From: Azohydromonas lata NBRC 102462
GTDB lineage: Bacteria > Pseudomonadota > Gammaproteobacteria > Burkholderiales > Burkholderiaceae_C
Reading direction: 5' to 3'
Length of the DNA: 34,554 bases
Assembly (NCBI GenBank): GCA_945878385.1
Contig: CAMCTE010000002.1
Span: forward strand, 1-34,554
Position numbers and translations under genes: made by a program. Below, piece after piece: positions 9,864 through 18,480 of the stretch. Position 1 is the stretch's first letter. The number at the start of each line of letters is the position of its first letter. The notes beneath the pieces were generated by a model. That model was given only the letters and a program-made list of their open reading frames with translations. It ran no database searches and was not told where the DNA came from.

Positions 9864-11057
9864 TCAGGTCTGCAGGTTGATCCAATCGGATGCCGCCACC
9901 ATCTTCTGGGCCTTGAAGTCGGCCTTGTAGATGCGCCCGATGGGAATGGAGTTGCCCTTGATGGACAGGGGTACGCCAATCAGGCCGCCGGTGTCGAAAT
10001 TGCGGATGGAACTCAGCGCGATCTTCATGTTCTTGCCGGTGAGTTCATTGCCTGCATCCAGCGTGCGCCGCGCCGCTTCCGTCAGCAGCATGGCCGCCAG
10101 GAAACCCTGCATGTAGCCAGTGCCCACATACTCCTTGCGCAGGCCGCGGATCTTGTCGAGCATCGCGCCCTTTCCGTCGCCGTCGTAGTAGTTGTAGGGC
10201 ATCACACCCAAGAAGCCGTCAGCGTTAGGGCCCATGCGCATCACGGTGGTCTTGTCCATGGTCCAGAAGGTGCCCATGAACTGGGTCTTCAGGCCCAGGC
10301 TCTTGGCCTGGTTGATGAACTCAGGAATGGGTGCGGACACATAGCCGTGGAAGATGGTGTAGTCGGGGTCGGCGCGGCGCAACTTCACCACTTCGGCCGA
10401 CACATCCACACTGCCCGGGGGCGTGACGATCTCCACCGCCACCTGCAGGCCCAGGGCCTTGGTGTCGGCGCGGAAGGCGTCCACCGGGTCGCGGCCGAAT
10501 TCGGTGTCGGAATACACCAGGGCCACTTTGGCATTGGGCTTGGTGCTCTTGATGTAGCGCAGCAGGATGCCCACCATTTCCGCGTAGTCGGGGCCCACCA
10601 TGAACTGGGCCGGGTAGCGGTCGGCGTTGCTGATTTCCTTGGCGAAGGAAGCGCCCGTCATCAGGATGTTGGCGTTGCGCTCAAGCTCGGGGTTCACCGC
10701 CTTCACAAAGCCGGTGGAGTCCGCGTAGTACAGGTTCACCTTGTTCTGGCTCGTCAGGCGCTTGAACACGGCCATGGACTGGTCCACCTTGTAGGCGGTG
10801 TCCTCGGCGATGTACTTCACCTTGCGACCCTTGACACCGCCGGCACCGTTGAGGATGCTCATGTAGTCCTTGATGCCCATGTCGATGGCAATGCCCGCAA
10901 AGGCGAACACGCCGGTCAGCGGCATGGAGGCGCCGAATACGATGTCTTCGGCCGGGGCGGTACCCTTCTTGGCCTGCGCCAGTGCAAAGCTTGGGGCCAT
11001 GGCCGAAGCCGCGGCCCCCAGGCCCAGGCCCATCAGTTCACGCTTGTTGATCGTCAT
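9864..11057 (-). CDS. Periplasmic substrate-binding protein of the Liv-type ABC importer (LivK/Peripla_BP_6 family)
   Basis: A 397-residue exported ligand-binding protein. The signal is KRELMGLGLGAAASAMAPSFALAQA (residues about 5-29, shown in part); it lacks a clean twin arginine, so Sec export is more likely. The mature part starts near EDIVFGASMPLTGVFA, the usual opening of leucine/aromatic-acid binding proteins. Motifs such as LVYSDTEFGRD and DPDYTIFHGY fit the family. The start ATG 11057 has a strong AAGGAG site about 6 bases upstream. A 76-base gap before it, the largest in the operon, may allow higher expression of this subunit. Relatives bind branched-chain amino acids, urea, aromatic acids or other carboxylates; the ligase neighbour argues for an organic acid. 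Confidence 0.92.
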   Translation of the reverse strand: MTINKRELMGLGLGAAASAMAPSFALAQAKKGTAPAEDIVFGASMPLTGVFAFAGIAIDMGIKDYMSILNGAGGVKGRKVKYIAEDTAYKVDQSMAVFKRLTSQNKVNLYYADSTGFVKAVNPELERNANILMTGASFAKEISNADRYPAQFMVGPDYAEMVGILLRYIKSTKPNAKVALVYSDTEFGRDPVDAFRADTKALGLQVAVEIVTPPGSVDVSAEVVKLRRADPDYTIFHGYVSAPIPEFINQAKSLGLKTQFMGTFWTMDKTTVMRMGPNADGFLGVMPYNYYDGDGKGAMLDKIRGLRKEYVGTGYMQGFLAAMLLTEAARRTLDAGNELTGKNMKIALSSIRNFDTGGLIGVPLSIKGNSIPIGRIYKADFKAQKMVAASDWINLQT

Positions 11058-11133
11058 GGTGTGTCTCCTTGGTTGACATCAGGGGAAGGAAATCTGGCCT
11101 GCGCTGCCCGGGGGTGTTCTGCACGCAAGTGCT

Positions 11134-12174
11134 TCAGGTCTTGAAGGGCCAGAGGTGGAAAAAGCGGCGCACGCGCTTCCACACCTCGGCCAAACCCAAA
11201 GGCTCGAAGATGAGGAAGAGCACGATGAGCGCACCAAACACCATGGTGCGCACCGGCGACAGGATGAGAGTGGCGTTGCTCGACAAGGGCAGCACGCTCA
11301 CCAAAATCTTCAGCAGTTCAGGCACCAGCGTCATGAACACCGCGCCCAAGACGCTGCCCAAGACGGTGCCCATGCCGCCCACGATGACCGCGGCCAGGAA
11401 GAAGATGGACATGATCAGCGGGAAGCTCTCGGGCGTGATGGCGCGGAAGAAGTAGGCGAAGAGACCACCGGCCACACCCGCGTAGAAGGACGAGATGGCA
11501 AAGCTCATCAGCTTGTAGGGCAGCAGCGGAATGCCCAGCACCTCGGCCGAAATGTCGCGGTCTCGGATGGCGATGAAGGCCCGGCCGATGCGGGTGCGAA
11601 ACAGGTTGGCTGCACCCAGCAGCGCCAAGGCCGTCAGCGGCAGCACCAACCAGTACATCTTGAACGAGGTGTCCAACACCGCGCCGAACATTTCCGCCGG
11701 CGGCACGGAGATGCCCGAGGGCCCGCCGGTGAGGTCGGCAAAGTGCTGGAAGATGAAGTGGGTGATGACGCCCGCAGCGATGGTGGCAATGGCCAGGTAC
11801 AAGCCCTTGACCCGCAGCGAAGGCAGGCCCACCAGCATGCCGGCCAGCATGGCCACCACGCCGGCGCCCAGCAGATTCAACACCAAGGGCGTGCCGTAGC
11901 GGGTTTGCAGGATGGCCGCGGTGTAGGCCCCCAAGCCCATGAAAGCGCTTTGGCCCAGGCTCACCAGTCCGGTGTAGCCGGTCAGGATGTTCAGACCGGT
12001 GGTGCTGATGATGTTGATGGCCACCAGGCACGACAGGTACAGCACATATTCGCTGGCCACAAAGGGCCAGGCCACCAAGGCCGCGGCCGCCACCACCAGC
12101 CAGGCCTTTTGGGTGCTGCTGTCGAACAGGGCTTGATCGCCCGCGTAACTTTGTTTGGCAGATCCGATGCGCAT
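11134..12174 (-). CDS. livM: Liv-type ABC transporter permease (LivM-like)
   Basis: A 346-residue integral membrane subunit with about nine or ten hydrophobic helices. The conserved LivM features are NILTGYTGLVSLGQSAFMGLGAY (residues about 63-85, abbreviated), GLPSLRVKGLYLAIATIA, and the ATPase-contacting loop with RTRIGRAFIAIRDRDISAEVLGI. The second half contains the MGTVLGSVLGAVFM segment. The start is ATG 12174, 15 bases after livH. It forms the transmembrane pore with LivH for the imported acid or amino acid. Length and motifs are ordinary for the family. Confidence 0.94.
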   Translation of the reverse strand: MRIGSAKQSYAGDQALFDSSTQKAWLVVAAAALVAWPFVASEYVLYLSCLVAINIISTTGLNILTGYTGLVSLGQSAFMGLGAYTAAILQTRYGTPLVLNLLGAGVVAMLAGMLVGLPSLRVKGLYLAIATIAAGVITHFIFQHFADLTGGPSGISVPPAEMFGAVLDTSFKMYWLVLPLTALALLGAANLFRTRIGRAFIAIRDRDISAEVLGIPLLPYKLMSFAISSFYAGVAGGLFAYFFRAITPESFPLIMSIFFLAAVIVGGMGTVLGSVLGAVFMTLVPELLKILVSVLPLSSNATLILSPVRTMVFGALIVLFLIFEPLGLAEVWKRVRRFFHLWPFKT

Positions 12175-12189
12175 GGTCAGGCGTTCAAC

Positions 12190-13077
12190 TCAAAGCCGTT
12201 CGATTTCGTGGGTGCCAAAGAGGCCATAGGGCCGCACCAGCAGGATCAGCACCAACAGCGAGAAGGTGGCCAGGATCTTGTATTCGCCGCCGATGTAAAA
12301 GCCCGTGAGCGCCTCCATCACGCCCACAATCACGCCACCCACCAGCGCGCCCAGCACGCTGTCCAGGCCGCCGAAGATCACCACCACCAGCACGCTCAGG
12401 CCGAATGAACCCATCACCGACGAGATGCCGCCGATGGAGCCCACCACGATGCCGGCCACACCCGCGATGACCGCCGCCACGCTCCAGGTGGCCGAAAACA
12501 CGCGCGGCACATTGATGCCCATCGAGTACGCAGCCGCCTGGTCAGAAGCCGTGGCCCGCAGCGCCACGCCGCCGCGCCAGTAGCGGAAGGTCACCAGCAC
12601 CGCGGCAATCAACAACACCGCCACCCAGAAGCCATAGAAGATCTTGGGCGCCATCAGGGCCTGCCCGATGGGGATGTGCTTGTTGGGCATGAACTCCACC
12701 AGGCGCTGCTGGTCAGCCGTCCAGATCAGTTCCACCAGGCCCACCATGATGGAGCCCAGCCCCACCGTGACCATGAAGGAGGAGATGGGCGACTCGCCCA
12801 ACATGGGCCGAATCAGCCCGCGCTCCAAAATGGCCCCCATGGCTGCGCAGCCCACCAGGGACATGGGAATGGCCAGCCACACCGGCAGGTTCATGCCCGC
12901 GGTCAGTGCAAAGAAGAAGTAGGCGCCCATCATCAGCATCTCGCCGATGGCGATGTTCACCACACGGGTGGCCTTGTAGATCAGCACAAAGGCCAGGCCC
13001 GTCAGGGCGTACAGGCCGCCTGTGCCGACACCGGCCAAGGCAATTTCGAACAGCAACCAACCATCAAAGCCGTTCAT
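12190..13077 (-). CDS. livH: Liv-type ABC transporter permease (LivH-like)
   Basis: A 295-residue membrane subunit, the partner of LivM. It shows LYALTGLAFVLIYKATRVVNIAIGE (residues about 23-47, abbreviated), the ATPase-contact region around YWRGGVALRATASDQAAAYSMGI, and a late GGLDSVLGALVGGVIVG segment, all typical of LivH. The start ATG 13077 overlaps the TGA of livG (ATGA) and is preceded by GGGGGAGG within the end of livG, so the two proteins are likely made at coupled rates. No unusual feature was noted. Confidence 0.94.
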   Translation of the reverse strand: MNGFDGWLLFEIALAGVGTGGLYALTGLAFVLIYKATRVVNIAIGEMLMMGAYFFFALTAGMNLPVWLAIPMSLVGCAAMGAILERGLIRPMLGESPISSFMVTVGLGSIMVGLVELIWTADQQRLVEFMPNKHIPIGQALMAPKIFYGFWVAVLLIAAVLVTFRYWRGGVALRATASDQAAAYSMGINVPRVFSATWSVAAVIAGVAGIVVGSIGGISSVMGSFGLSVLVVVIFGGLDSVLGALVGGVIVGVMEALTGFYIGGEYKILATFSLLVLILLVRPYGLFGTHEIERL

Positions 13078-13982
13078 GCGGCCTCCCCCTTGCGTTCAGG
13101 CACGCGCGCATGCAAGGGCAGGATTTGCGCCGAACCCTCGCCGCCTCGCGCTTGCGCGGCCTGTGCAGCGGCGTTGCGAAAGCGCTGGCGCAGCACCTCC
13201 ACATCGCCTGCGCCCAGGTAGGCCTTGATCACTTCCGGGTCGCCCTGCACTTGCGCAGGCAGGCCGTCGGCAATCACCTGGCCGAAATTCAACACCACCA
13301 CATGGTCAGACAGGTCCATCACCATGCCCATGTCGTGTTCCACCATCAGCACGGTCACGCCCCATTCGCGCCGCACATCCAAGATGAAGCGCGCCATGTC
13401 CTCGGTCTCTTCGCGGTTCATGCCCGCCACCGGCTCATCCAGCAACAACAACTTGGGCCGCATGGCCAATGCGCGGGCCAGTTCCACCCGCTTTTGCAGT
13501 CCATAGGAAAGCGCGGACACCGGCGCCTTGCGGATGTGGTCGATCTCCAGGAAATCGATGATGCGCTCTTCGATTTCGCGGCGCAGTTCCTCTTCCTCGC
13601 GCCGGGCCGATGGCGTGTAGAACAGGGCAGAAAGCGGGCCCGTTTTCAAGTGGCAGTGGCGGCCGAGCTTGATGTTGTCCAGCACCGTCATGCCGCGAAA
13701 CAGCGCGATGTTCTGGAAACTGCGCGCCAGGCCCATGGCCGCGCGCTTCGGGGGCGGCACACCCTTGAGGTCATGCCCTTCGAACACGATGCGGCCGGCC
13801 GAGGGCGTGTAGAAACCCGACAGCGTGTTGAACACAGAAGTCTTGCCCGCGCCGTTGGGCCCGATCACGGAAGTGATGGAGCCAGGCTGCACCTCAAAGC
13901 TCACGCCATTGAGCGCCTTGACGCCGCCGAAGGACAAGGTGAGGCCCTCGACCGTCAACAACGGACTGGCGGACTGCGACAT
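13074..13982 (-). CDS. livG: Liv-type ABC transporter ATPase (LivG-like), first gene of the operon
   Basis: A 302-residue ATP-binding subunit. Walker A is GPNGAGKT (residues 41-48), the signature region is ALSYGLQKRVELARAL, in the degenerate form usual for LivG, and Walker B is LLLLDEPVAGMN. The C-terminus carries about 40 residues beyond the normal LivG end (VEVLRQRFRNAAAQAAQA onward). I chose ATG 13982 because GGAGGGG lies just upstream; an earlier in-frame ATG at 14000 would place that ribosome site inside the gene. It is the promoter-proximal gene of the eleven-gene unit driven from about 14140. Confidence 0.94.
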   Translation of the reverse strand: MSQSASPLLTVEGLTLSFGGVKALNGVSFEVQPGSITSVIGPNGAGKTSVFNTLSGFYTPSAGRIVFEGHDLKGVPPPKRAAMGLARSFQNIALFRGMTVLDNIKLGRHCHLKTGPLSALFYTPSARREEEELRREIEERIIDFLEIDHIRKAPVSALSYGLQKRVELARALAMRPKLLLLDEPVAGMNREETEDMARFILDVRREWGVTVLMVEHDMGMVMDLSDHVVVLNFGQVIADGLPAQVQGDPEVIKAYLGAGDVEVLRQRFRNAAAQAAQARGGEGSAQILPLHARVPERKGEAA

Positions 13983-14118
13983 GACCCCTCCGATACCCAT
14001 GCATCCACGCGGCCCACAACTGCCACCGCGCGCCCCTCAACACCCCGCTGAAAAACATGGCGAATGGCTTGAAGCCTTTCACCGGCGCCTGTGTGTCGGT
14101 CGTGGCCGCGGCGCTCTT

Positions 14119-14134
14119 GTTACCAGCGGGTAAC
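14119..14134. promoter_or_regulatory. Candidate TetR-type operator: perfect inverted repeat GTTACC-AGCG-GGTAAC
   Basis: Two perfect 6-base arms are separated by four bases. On the minus strand this repeat begins about 8 bases after the -10 element described next, so it covers the expected start and first transcribed bases of the livG-led operon. This is the classic placement for a repressor. The TetR gene at 6456-7169 is the only regulator in the operon and so the likely partner. The sequence is seen; the pairing is inferred. Confidence 0.55.
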
Positions 14135-14141
14135 TCGTCTT

Positions 14142-14170
14142 ATCGTAGGTATTGGCTTCGACCGACTCAA
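14142..14170 (-). promoter_or_regulatory. Putative sigma70 promoter for the livG-DUF2520 operon
   Basis: Read on the minus strand, a -35 element TTGAGT (14165-14170) is followed after exactly 17 bases by TACGAT (14142-14147) as -10. Each element has four of six consensus bases. The predicted start lies near 14135, about 150 bases upstream of livG, at the edge of the inverted repeat at 14119-14134. The rest of the 13983-14281 gap shows only a short GC hairpin (14228-14240) and the ribosome site of the next gene. Confidence 0.5.
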
Positions 14171-14281
14171 CGCGCGTTTTCCCTGATGAGGCCCGTCCGG
14201 TGGCGTCGCACCCCCTTGAATCGGTAGGCCCCGCAGGGGCATCCCACGCCCGGTAAGCTCACAACCGAATCAGGAGCATGC

Positions 14282-16696
14282 ATGCATCACGCGCAAAAGC
14301 CCTCGGGCTTCACCGAGGAGAGGCACCATCCGTCCACGGGGTCGCATACCGCCGCTGGCGCCACCGAAACAAACCGCCGCCAGTTCCTGTTGATGGGCGC
14401 CGCCGCGGGCATGGGCCTCATAGCGGGATGCAGCCCGGTAGACCCGCGAGCGCGCGGACAGCATCCGGTTGTGGCCAGCCCTGACCAGGCCTCGACCGGC
14501 GCCGCGCTCAATGCCTGGCTGCGCATTGCGCCCGACGGACGGGTGACGGTGGCCCTGCCCCGATCAGAGATGGGCCAGGGCGTACACACCGCGCTGTCGA
14601 TGCTGGTGGCCGAAGAATTGGAAGTGCCCTGGTCGCAGGTGGGCATTGAGGCGGCACCACCCGGGCGCGTCTATGCCAACACCGTGCTGCTGCACGGTTC
14701 GCTGCCCCTGCAGCCCGATGATGAAGGCTGGTTGGCCCGCGCCGCACACTGGGGCGCAGCGCACACGGCGGTGCTGCTGTCGCTGAATGTCACAGGCGGC
14801 TCCACCAGCGTACGCGCGGCTTGGGAGCCGATGCGGTGGGCCGGTGCTTCGGCGCGCGAGGCGCTGCGCGCCACGGCCGCGCGCCACTGGAAGGTGACAC
14901 CGGCCGAATGCCGCGCGGTGCAAGGCCAAGTGCTGCACGAAGCGAGCGGACGGCGTATGGGCTATGGGGAGCTTGCGCGGCTGTGGTCGCTCGACCCGCT
15001 CACGCCGCCCTCGGACATCGCACTGAAGCCGGCCTCGAAGTGGAAGCTGATCGGCACCTCGCCCACGCGCTTGGACACCTTGCAGAAGTCGTCTGGCTCG
15101 GCGGCCTTCGGTTCGGATATCCAAATCCCGGGCCTGCGGCGCGCGGTGCTGCGCACCTGCCCCTTCCTTGACGGTCGCCTCGTGTCCTGCAAGGCTGAGC
15201 AGGCCCTCCAAATGCCCGGCGTTCGCGCCGTCCATGAATTTCCAGATTGGACCGTGCCCGCCGTGGCGGTGGTGGCCGACCACACCTGGCAGGCCCTGAA
15301 AGCTGCACAGGCGCTGGAAGTGGAATGGGACGCCGGGCTCCATGCGCAGCAAAGCACTGCAGCCCAGCGGGCCATGATGCAAGAGATGCTGCAAGACGAA
15401 GAAGGCACGCGGTTTCGCAACCTGGGCGACGCGCCCGCGCAATGGGCTGGCGCCACGCAAACGCTGCAGGCCGAATATGAAGTGCCCCATCTGGCCCACG
15501 CCGTGATGGAACCGCTGAACGCCACGGCTCGGTTCCAGGACGGAAGGCTCGAACTGTGGACTGGCACCCAGGCGCCAGTGCTCGCGCGTTGGCGCGCTTC
15601 GCAGATCGCCGATATTTCCATTGATCAGGTCACCCTGCACATTCCCTATCTCGGCGGCGGATTCGGTCGACGGCTGGAAACCGATGTGGTGGAACAGGCC
15701 ACCCACCTGGCGCTGAAGATGCCTGGCACACCGGTGCACTTGATGTGGACACGCGAGCAGGACCTGCAGCATGACCGCTACCGCCCTGCGGCATTGGCGC
15801 AGATGAAGGCCGCGCTGCGCGTGGCCCCAGGGGGTGCAACGGGCCCGGGCGCATCGGCGGCCGCCCCGCAGTTGGCCGCCCTGCAGATCAAGGTGGTGGC
15901 CCCCTCACTGTCCGAGGCCGTCTCCCGCAGGCTGTTGCCCGCCGCGATGACCGACCCCCTGCCCACCCTGCCCGATAAGCTGCAGATCGAAGGTGCCTAC
16001 GACCTGCCCTATGCAATTGAGCACCAACAGGTGGCACAGGTGCTGTGCCCCACGGTGCTGCCCGTGGGTTTCTGGCGCAGCGTGGGCCACTCCTACAACG
16101 CCTTCTTCACCGAATGCTTTCTCGACGAGATCGCACAGGCGGCAGCACAGGACCCGCTGGCCCTGCGCCTGCAACTCCTGGCGCATCGGCCCAGGCACCA
16201 AGCCGTGCTGCGCGCCGCAGCCGATGCGGCGGGCTGGGGTACACCGCCCGCGGCCGGCCGCGCCCTGGGCCTGGCCCTGCATGAATGCTTCGGCTCCATC
16301 TGCGCGCAAGTGGCCGAGGTGAGCACGAAGGAAGGCCAGCCGCGTGTGCACCGCATCGTCTGTGCCTTGGATGCAGGCTCCTTGGTGCACCCCGACACGG
16401 TGCGCGCTCAGCTCGAAAGCGGCATCCTCTACGGCCTGAGCGCTGCCCTTTGGGGCCAGGTGCCGTTGGAGCGTGGGCAGGTGCGGCTCAAAGGGTGGAA
16501 CGACCACCGGGTGGTCAAGCTCGCCGACACGCCGCGCATCGACACGGTGCTGATCAACAGTTCCCACGCGCCCGGCGGAGTGGGCGAGCTGGGCACGCCG
16601 CCAGTGGCGCCCGCGGTGGTCAATGCCCTGGCACGGCTTGACGGTCAGCGCCGCAGAAAGCTGCCGCTGGTGGATATAGTCAAACCGTTGGCCTGA
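14282..16696 (+). CDS. Xanthine dehydrogenase family molybdopterin-binding subunit, IorB-like, Tat-exported
   Basis: An 804-residue large subunit of an aldehyde/isoquinoline-type molybdenum hydroxylase. The N-terminus has a twin-arginine signal NRRQFLLMGAAAGMGLIAGC (Arg32-Arg33; possible lipobox Cys50), so the folded enzyme would be exported. The IorB opening SEMGQGVHTALSMLVAEELE, the cofactor region LGGGFGRRLETDVVEQA, and the C-terminal GGVGELGTPPVAPAVVNAL with the catalytic Glu (about 769) are all visible. AGGAG lies 5 bases before ATG 14282. IorB enzymes need a small 2Fe-2S subunit (IorA) and often a cytochrome; neither is encoded next to it. Substrate unknown: N-heterocycles or aldehydes are typical. 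Confidence 0.92.
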   Translation: MHHAQKPSGFTEERHHPSTGSHTAAGATETNRRQFLLMGAAAGMGLIAGCSPVDPRARGQHPVVASPDQASTGAALNAWLRIAPDGRVTVALPRSEMGQGVHTALSMLVAEELEVPWSQVGIEAAPPGRVYANTVLLHGSLPLQPDDEGWLARAAHWGAAHTAVLLSLNVTGGSTSVRAAWEPMRWAGASAREALRATAARHWKVTPAECRAVQGQVLHEASGRRMGYGELARLWSLDPLTPPSDIALKPASKWKLIGTSPTRLDTLQKSSGSAAFGSDIQIPGLRRAVLRTCPFLDGRLVSCKAEQALQMPGVRAVHEFPDWTVPAVAVVADHTWQALKAAQALEVEWDAGLHAQQSTAAQRAMMQEMLQDEEGTRFRNLGDAPAQWAGATQTLQAEYEVPHLAHAVMEPLNATARFQDGRLELWTGTQAPVLARWRASQIADISIDQVTLHIPYLGGGFGRRLETDVVEQATHLALKMPGTPVHLMWTREQDLQHDRYRPAALAQMKAALRVAPGGATGPGASAAAPQLAALQIKVVAPSLSEAVSRRLLPAAMTDPLPTLPDKLQIEGAYDLPYAIEHQQVAQVLCPTVLPVGFWRSVGHSYNAFFTECFLDEIAQAAAQDPLALRLQLLAHRPRHQAVLRAAADAAGWGTPPAAGRALGLALHECFGSICAQVAEVSTKEGQPRVHRIVCALDAGSLVHPDTVRAQLESGILYGLSAALWGQVPLERGQVRLKGWNDHRVVKLADTPRIDTVLINSSHAPGGVGELGTPPVAPAVVNALARLDGQRRRKLPLVDIVKPLA

Positions 16697-16776
16697 ACCG
16701 GACCCCAAAGCGCGGTTCCGGCACCGGCCACAACCCCCTGGGCCCCATCCGGCCCGCAGACACAAGGTGAGCGCAC

Positions 16777-18462
16777 ATGACCAGGTTCCCACTCCCGTCC
16801 ATGAAGCATCCGTTGGCCTCGCCGCGCGCAGGCGCTCCTGGCCCTCAGAGCGCTCTGGCAACCCTGCTGGCCACCGCCACACTGGCACTGTCGGCGCTGA
16901 TGCCCCTGGGCGCCCAAGCGCAGCAGCCCGCCGCGACCCCGGCTGCCACACCGGCGGTCACCCTGCGCTGGGCCGCGCAGAACGACATCCTCACGCTGGA
17001 CCCGCATTCACAGAACCACAGCACCACCTCGGCCATCCTGATGCACGCCTACGAAGGCCTGGTGCGCTACGACGCCGACCGCAAGATCGAGCCGGCCCTG
17101 GCCACCAAGTGGACTTACATCAGCCCGACGCAAGTGCGGTTTGAACTTCGCCGCAATGTGCGCTTCCACGACGGCACGCCCTTCACCGCCGACGATGTGA
17201 TCTTCAGTTTCAATCGCATCCGTCAGCCCCAGGGCACCATGGGCATCTATGTCACCGGTATCGCCGAGATCCGCAAGATCGACAGCCACACGGTGGACTT
17301 CATGATGGCCGCGCCCAATCCGCTGCTGCTGCGCAACATCGTGGACTTCCGCCTGATGAGCAAAGCCTGGGCCGAGAAGAACAAATCCACCGATGTGCAG
17401 AACTACAAGGCCAAGGAAGAGAACTACGCCTCGCGCAATGTGATGGGAACTGGCCCCTACATGATCACCGGCTGGGTGCCCGACCAGCGCGTGACCATGA
17501 AGGTCAATCCGAACTGGTGGGACAAGAGCACGAGCAACATCACCGATGTGGTCTACACGCCCATCAAGAGCGACCCCACCCGCGTGGCCGCGCTGATCGC
17601 CGGAGATGTGGACCTGCTGACGGATCTGCCTACGCAGGATGTGGCCCGCCTGCGCCAGGACTCCAAACTCAAGGTGGTGGACGGCCCCGAAGTGCGCACC
17701 ATCTTCCTGGCGCTGGACCAGCACAGCAATGAACTGAAATACAGCGACGTGAAGGGAAAGAACCCCTTCAAGGACAAGCGCGTGCGCGAGGCCTTGTCCA
17801 TCGTGGTGGACCGTGAAGCCATCAAACGCACCATCATGCGCGGCCTGTCGATTCCCGCAGCCCTCATGGTGCCCCCGGGCGTGGAAGGTTGGAGCGCTGA
17901 ACTGGACACCGTATCCCGGCCCGATGTGGACCGCGCCAAGAAGCTGATGGCTGAGGCCGGCTACCCCAACGGCTTCGAGTTCCAACTGAACTGCTCCAAC
18001 AACCGTTATGTGAACGACGAAGAGGTCTGCCAGGCCCTGCTGCCCATGTGGGCCAAGATCGGCATGAAGGTGCGCCTGGTGGCCGAGCCCTTCGCGCAGC
18101 ACAGCGTGCGCTTCCAGAACTTCGACACCTCGGCCTACATGTTGGGTTGGGGCGTGGCCACCTTCGATGCGCAGTACACCCTGCAGTCCATCGTGCGCAC
18201 CCGCACCACAGGCGCCGACGGTAACTTCAACTTCGCCCGCGTGAGCGACCCGCAGCTCGACCAGTTGGTGGATGCGATGAAGACCGAAATGGACGCCACC
18301 AAGCGCATGGCCATGATGCGCGAGGCCCTCAAGCGCACCCGTGACGAACACCTGCTGCTGCCCCTGCATCACCAGATGCGCCCCTGGGCCATGAAGCCCG
18401 GCGTGACCACCCTGCACCGATCGGACGACCGCCCTGAGGCCCGATTTACCTCGGTGCGCTGA
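16777..18462 (+). CDS. ABC transporter substrate-binding protein, family 5 (dipeptide/oligopeptide type)
   Basis: A 561-residue periplasmic binding protein with a long leader ending near ALMPLGAQAQQ (cleavage about residue 48). Mature SBP_bac_5 features follow: AQNDILTLDPHSQNHSTTS, YEGLVRYD, VRFHDGTPFTADDVIFSFNRI, GTGPYMITGWVPDQRVTMK, and the DVDLLTDLPTQDV loop. Relatives carry peptides, nickel, opines, glutathione or haem-related ligands. GGTGAG lies 5 bases before ATG 16777; an ATG at 16801 is an alternative. No permease or ATPase genes adjoin it, so it is an orphan receptor that must share a transporter encoded elsewhere. It is separated by 80 bases from the Mo-hydroxylase gene and may be co-transcribed with it. 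Confidence 0.92.
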   Translation: MTRFPLPSMKHPLASPRAGAPGPQSALATLLATATLALSALMPLGAQAQQPAATPAATPAVTLRWAAQNDILTLDPHSQNHSTTSAILMHAYEGLVRYDADRKIEPALATKWTYISPTQVRFELRRNVRFHDGTPFTADDVIFSFNRIRQPQGTMGIYVTGIAEIRKIDSHTVDFMMAAPNPLLLRNIVDFRLMSKAWAEKNKSTDVQNYKAKEENYASRNVMGTGPYMITGWVPDQRVTMKVNPNWWDKSTSNITDVVYTPIKSDPTRVAALIAGDVDLLTDLPTQDVARLRQDSKLKVVDGPEVRTIFLALDQHSNELKYSDVKGKNPFKDKRVREALSIVVDREAIKRTIMRGLSIPAALMVPPGVEGWSAELDTVSRPDVDRAKKLMAEAGYPNGFEFQLNCSNNRYVNDEEVCQALLPMWAKIGMKVRLVAEPFAQHSVRFQNFDTSAYMLGWGVATFDAQYTLQSIVRTRTTGADGNFNFARVSDPQLDQLVDAMKTEMDATKRMAMMREALKRTRDEHLLLPLHHQMRPWAMKPGVTTLHRSDDRPEARFTSVR

Positions 18463-18480
18463 GCCTTTGCGGCTTTCCGC

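Noticed and set aside
11155..12408. Plus-strand open frame of over 400 codons opposite livM and the livH end
   Set aside because: Its product is extremely rich in Gln/His/Arg/Gly without domain structure; the opposite strand carries a clean LivM permease.
14228..14240. GCCCC-GCA-GGGGC hairpin upstream of the Mo-hydroxylase gene
   Set aside because: Short GC-only arms, expected by chance at this base composition, and no T-run or promoter link.
16695..16718. GAACCG/CGGTTC inverted repeat after the Mo-hydroxylase gene
   Set aside because: Six-base arms without a T-run; could equally be chance.
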